DNA from: JBBREP01 sp036501845
GTDB taxonomy: Bacteria > Actinomycetota > Acidimicrobiia > IMCC26256 > PALSA-610
Assembly (NCBI GenBank): GCA_036501845.1
Contig: DASXZO010000119.1
Coordinates: 1 to 8,141 of the forward strand
Direction: 5' to 3'
Length of the DNA: 8,141 bases
Under the pieces are notes generated by a model that saw only the letters and a list, made by a program, of their open reading frames with translations, did not search any database and was not told the DNA's origin. The translations under genes were made by a program, and so were the position numbers. Every line of letters starts with the position of its first letter. The first letter of the stretch is position 1. Positions 5,976 to 8,141 of the stretch are shown here, piece by piece.

Positions 5976-6000
5976 GTGAGCGAAGCGAACAAGAGGTAGA
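5976..6000 (+). repeat. Repeat element copy 2 (core only)
   Basis: These 25 bp are identical to 6068-6092 and differ from copy 1 by two bases over 24. The core reads GTGAGCGAAGC then GAACAAGAGGTAGA, and includes the GCGAAGC mini-hairpin motif (5980-5986) and a mini-ORF GTG...TAG (MSEANKR, 5976-5999). Unlike copies 1 and 3 it lacks the upstream AAGGCCGACCGG part and is not followed directly by a gene. An ATG at 6012 lies 14 nt after its AGAGGT. Confidence 0.75.
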
Positions 6001-6011
6001 CCAGCCGAGCG

Positions 6012-6071
6012 ATGGCGAACCCGCGATCTTGGACAGCGAGACCGGAGCGAGGAAGGCCGACCGGCCCGTGA
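6012..6071 (+). CDS. Possible 19-residue leader peptide upstream of the carboxylase
   Basis: A short frame between repeat copies 2 and 3 runs from ATG at 6012 to TGA at 6069-6071 and encodes an Arg/Pro-rich 19-residue peptide starting MANPRSW and ending RPTGP. Its stop overlaps the GTG of mini-ORF copy 3 as GTGA, the same arrangement as 745-780 before ccr. The peptide is not conserved in frame between the two sites, so this is speculative. Confidence 0.2.
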   Translation: MANPRSWTARPERGRPTGP

Positions 6072-6094
6072 GCGAAGCGAACAAGAGGTAGAAG
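6046..6094 (+). repeat. Repeat element copy 3 (leader and ribosome binding site of the carboxylase)
   Basis: This copy matches copy 1 (753-803) along its whole length, apart from two single-base indels and a few substitutions. It holds the GGCC-GACC-GGCC inverted repeat (6055-6066), the GCGAAGC motif (6072-6078), and AAGAGGT (6083-6089) as ribosome binding site. The mini-ORF GTG...TAG (6068-6091, MSEANKR) stops 3 nt before the TTG start at 6095, in the same frame. Together with copy 2, 91-92 bp upstream, it forms a local tandem pair. Confidence 0.75.
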
Positions 6095-7660
6095 TTGCCG
6101 ACGCCCGAAGATCCGATCAACGAGCGCATTGACGATCTCGCCAAGCTCAAGGAAGACGCGCTCCACGCCGGCTCGGAGAAGGCCGTCGCGCGCCAGCACG
6201 AGCGCGGGAAGCTCACCGCTCGCGAGCGCATCGACAAGCTCTGCGACCCCGGCACGTTCTACGAGCTCGACATGCTTGCCCGCCACCGGGCGCACGGGTT
6301 CGGTATCGAGGAGAACCGGCCGCTCACCGACGGCGTGATCACCGGTTGGGGCGAGATCGACGGTCGCAAAGTGTTCCTGTTCTCGCAGGACTTCACCATC
6401 TTCGGCGGCGCGCTGGGCGAGGTGTTCGCCGAGAAGATCCACAAGGCGATGGATCTCGCCGCGTCCACCGGCGTGCCGTTCATCGGCCTCAACGACGGCG
6501 CGGGGGCGCGCATCCAGGAAGGCGTCGTGAGCCTCGCGAGCTACGGCGGCATCTTCTTCCGCAACGTGCAGGCGAGCGGTGTGATCCCGCAGATCAGCGT
6601 GATCATGGGCCCGTGTGCCGGCGGTGCGGTGTACTCGCCGGCAATGACCGACTTCATCTTCATGGTGAAGGACACCAGCTACATGTTCATCACCGGCCCC
6701 GACGTGGTGAAGGCCGCCACAGGTGAAGACGTCACCCAGCAGGAGTTGGGCGGCGCGGTCACTCACGCCACGAAGTCGGGTGTGGCCACGTTCACGGCCG
6801 ACGACGAAGAGCACTGCCTCGAGATGGTGCGTTACCTCTTGTCGTTCCTGCCGTCGAACAACCTCGAGGATCCGCCCTACTTCGCGCCCACCGACGATCC
6901 CGACCGCAGTTGCGACGGGATCATCGACCTCATGCCCGACTCGGCGAATCAGGCCTACGACATGGTGAAGGTCGTGGAAGAGGTTGTCGACGACGGTGAG
7001 TTCTACGAGGTGTTCCCGCACTGGGCGATGAACATCGTGTGCGGCTTCGCGCGCATCGACGGTCACGTCGTCGGCATCGTGGGCAACCAGCCGCAGATGC
7101 TGGCCGGAAGTCTCGACATCGACGCTGCCGAGAAGGCTGCGCGCTTCGTGCGCACGTGCGACGCGTTCAACGTGCCGCTCGTGACGTTCGTGGACGTGCC
7201 CGGCTTCATCCCTGGCACGCACCAGGAACACGGCGGCATCATCCGCCACGGCGCCAAGCTGCTCTACGCCTACTGCGAAGCCACGGTGCCGCGGGTGCAG
7301 ATCATCACCCGCAAGGGCTACGGCGGCGCGTACGTGGTGATGAACTCGAAGTCGATCGGCGCCGACCTCGCGTACGCGTGGCCGTCGGCCGAGATCGCGG
7401 TGATGGACGCCAACGGTGCCGCGAGCATCATCTTCCGGCGTGAGATCGACGACGCGCCCGATCCGGTTGCGCGCAAGGCCGAGCTGGTGGAGGAGTACGC
7501 CGAGCGGTTCGCGAATCCGTATTCGGCGGCCGAGCGCGGCTATGTCGACGACGTGATCGACCCGCGCGACACGCGGCGGGTGCTCGTGCACGCGCTGGAG
7601 GTGCTGCGCACGAAGAAGGAAAGCCTCCCTGCGCGCAAGCACGGCAACGGTCCTCTCTGA
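6095..7660 (+). CDS. pccB: Acyl-CoA carboxylase beta (carboxyltransferase) subunit, propionyl-CoA carboxylase type
   Basis: 521 residues, full length for PccB/AccD-type carboxyltransferase subunits. It moves the carboxyl group from carboxybiotin on the alpha subunit to an acyl-CoA such as propionyl-CoA, giving (2S)-methylmalonyl-CoA. The N-terminal crotonase-like domain has HERGKLTARERID (35-47), LNDGAGARIQEG (132-143) and the oxyanion motif GPCAGGA (172-178). The C-terminal domain has VDVPGFIPGTHQEHGG (366-381), KGYGGAYVVM (407-416) and AWPSAEIAVM (428-437). The TTG start is unusual, but an in-frame TAG at 6089-6091 rules out upstream starts, AAGAGGT sits 5 nt away, and the layout copies that of ccr. 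Val414 occupies the place of the Asp that marks propionyl-CoA-specific PccB (see findings), so substrate range is uncertain. It overlaps the epsilon-like gene by one base. The alpha subunit is not in the window. Confidence 0.93.
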   Translation: MPTPEDPINERIDDLAKLKEDALHAGSEKAVARQHERGKLTARERIDKLCDPGTFYELDMLARHRAHGFGIEENRPLTDGVITGWGEIDGRKVFLFSQDFTIFGGALGEVFAEKIHKAMDLAASTGVPFIGLNDGAGARIQEGVVSLASYGGIFFRNVQASGVIPQISVIMGPCAGGAVYSPAMTDFIFMVKDTSYMFITGPDVVKAATGEDVTQQELGGAVTHATKSGVATFTADDEEHCLEMVRYLLSFLPSNNLEDPPYFAPTDDPDRSCDGIIDLMPDSANQAYDMVKVVEEVVDDGEFYEVFPHWAMNIVCGFARIDGHVVGIVGNQPQMLAGSLDIDAAEKAARFVRTCDAFNVPLVTFVDVPGFIPGTHQEHGGIIRHGAKLLYAYCEATVPRVQIITRKGYGGAYVVMNSKSIGADLAYAWPSAEIAVMDANGAASIIFRREIDDAPDPVARKAELVEEYAERFANPYSAAERGYVDDVIDPRDTRRVLVHALEVLRTKKESLPARKHGNGPL

Positions 7661-7884
7661 TGCAGATCGAGCCGTTGCCCAGCGACGAGGAAGCCGCGGC
7701 GATCGTGGCTGCCGTCACGCTGGTGCTCGAGGCCGAGCAGGCAAGTGTGGCCGCGGCTGCGTCGAGCCACGACGACACGCTGCACCTCTGGGTGGAGGCC
7801 TCGCGTCGCTCCGCGCAACGCGCGTCGCAGCAGCGCGGACCGTGGCGCCTGTCGGGTCGCCTCCCGCGCCGCTCGCGGGTATGA
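7660..7884 (+). CDS. Acyl-CoA carboxylase epsilon-like small subunit
   Basis: 74 residues. The ATG overlaps the stop of the carboxylase gene (TGATG), a strong sign of coupling. The N-terminal half, IEPLPSDEEAAAIVAAVTLVLE, is an acidic helix of the type seen in actinobacterial acyl-CoA carboxylase epsilon subunits (ACC_epsilon family), which begin with a PTPEELAAL-like motif. The C-terminal part is Arg-rich with a Trp-centred motif (GPWRLSGRLPRR), also usual for that family. Epsilon subunits stabilise or activate the alpha-beta carboxylase complex. Sequence conservation in this family is low, so the assignment rests on position, size and composition together. An alternative is an unrelated small coupled protein. 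Confidence 0.7.
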   Translation: MQIEPLPSDEEAAAIVAAVTLVLEAEQASVAAAASSHDDTLHLWVEASRRSAQRASQQRGPWRLSGRLPRRSRV

Positions 7885-7963
7885 GCGGCGGCGTGATGGA
7901 ATGGGGGCTACCGAAGCAGCGTTGTTGCTTGTGAGCATCCGCTACGCGATGTCGATCTCCCCG

Positions 7964-7969
7964 TAGGTT
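7964..7969 (+). promoter_or_regulatory. Possible -10 box (TAGGTT) upstream of the right-edge gene
   Basis: TAGGTT fits TANNNT. If used, the transcript would begin near 7976 and carry the hairpin at 7990-8016 in its leader. No -35 partner is seen, so evidence is weak. Confidence 0.2.
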
Positions 7970-7989
7970 TGGACGGTCCGATCGCGCGA

Positions 7990-8016
7990 GCTCCGCGGGA
8001 CGGCGTCCGACGGAGC
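7990..8016 (+). terminator. Nested hairpin, terminator or leader structure
   Basis: GCTCCG (7990-7995) pairs with CGGAGC (8011-8016). Inside, after a symmetric 2x2 internal loop, GGAC (7998-8001) pairs with GTCC (8005-8008) around a GGC triloop. There is no T-run after it, which is common for high-GC actinobacterial terminators but leaves the call open. It ends 6 nt before the GGACAGG ribosome binding region (8023-8029) of the next gene, so it could instead act on that gene's translation. The 151-bp gap 7885-8035 shows no other gene. Confidence 0.4.
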
Positions 8017-8035
8017 GCTGTGAGGACAGGTCAAC

Positions 8036-8141
8036 ATGATCGATGCGCCCTACCCGAGTTATCGAGAACCGCCGGTCACTGAGGTCGTGCTCGCGGTTGC
8101 GTTCGAGCCGCTCGTCGCGCTCTCGACGGTCGGCATCATGG
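8036..8141 (+). CDS. TIGR04255-like family protein (N-terminus only)
   Basis: 35 codons from ATG at 8036 to the window edge, so 3'-truncated. A ribosome binding site GGACAGG ends about 6 nt before the ATG. The visible N-terminus, with YREPPVTEVVLAVAFEPL at residues 9-26, resembles the PPVxEVVLxVxFEPL opening of TIGR04255 family proteins, a widespread, sporadic family of unknown function. No signal peptide. The match rests on one short motif, and the rest of the gene is outside the window. Confidence 0.6.
   Translation, partial: MIDAPYPSYREPPVTEVVLAVAFEPLVALSTVGIM

Noticed and set aside
5976..6092. CRISPR-like repeat-spacer-repeat
   Set aside because: There are only two 25-bp identical units here, separated by 67 bp. 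The third copy is 5 kb away in a leader, and there are no cas genes. The unit includes a ribosome binding site used by a gene.
5831..7642. 603-codon minus-strand frame opposite the carboxylase gene
   Set aside because: The plus-strand frame is an unmistakable carboxyltransferase. The antisense product is His/Arg/Val-rich without motifs, and its tail merely translates the repeat element.
7745..7966. 73-codon plus-strand frame overlapping the epsilon-like gene
   Set aside because: It is out of frame with the coupled TGATG start, Arg-rich, and has no ribosome binding site. The 7660-7884 frame has better position and composition.

Overview
The window is high-GC, densely coded DNA with GTG and TTG starts, a small acyl-CoA carboxylase epsilon-type subunit, and several genes that look leaderless. 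This points to an actinobacterium. An Acidimicrobiia-like lineage is my best guess, but nothing here proves it. No rRNA, tRNA, CRISPR array, insertion sequence or transposase gene was seen.

Layout, left to right. (1) A secreted protein of unknown function on the minus strand, cut by the left edge. (2) A 247-bp divergent intergenic region with a perfect 24-bp palindrome, a 10-bp direct repeat, a candidate -10 box and a repeat element that contains the ribosome binding site of the next gene. (3) ccr, crotonyl-CoA carboxylase/reductase. (4) A lipoprotein with PQQ-like beta-propeller repeats. (5) Convergent to it, a second exported PQQ-like propeller protein on the minus strand. (6) Divergent from that, a methylmalonyl/ethylmalonyl-CoA epimerase overlapping an alpha/beta hydrolase by 4 bp. 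(7) A 166-bp gap with two more copies of the repeat. (8) An acyl-CoA carboxylase beta (carboxyltransferase) subunit overlapping a small epsilon-like subunit by 1 bp. (9) A leader with a nested hairpin, then the start of a TIGR04255-like gene cut by the right edge.

Ccr, the epimerase and the carboxylase belong to one metabolic theme. Ccr makes ethylmalonyl-CoA from crotonyl-CoA, the epimerase interconverts ethylmalonyl-/methylmalonyl-CoA stereoisomers, and the carboxylase makes (2S)-methylmalonyl-CoA from propionyl-CoA. Together they fit acetyl-CoA or propionyl-CoA assimilation through the ethylmalonyl-CoA and methylmalonyl-CoA routes. The mutases, the hydratase and the biotin carboxylase alpha subunit are not in the window. 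The two exported propellers have no obvious metabolic link to these genes.

The most unusual signal is the repeat directly upstream of both ccr and the carboxylase gene. In both places it provides the ribosome binding site, holds a possible seven-residue mini-ORF that stops exactly 3 nt before the real start in the same frame, and carries a GCGNAGC mini-hairpin motif. It may be a co-regulatory leader, or a dispersed genomic repeat that happens to supply ribosome binding sites. A genome-wide search would decide.
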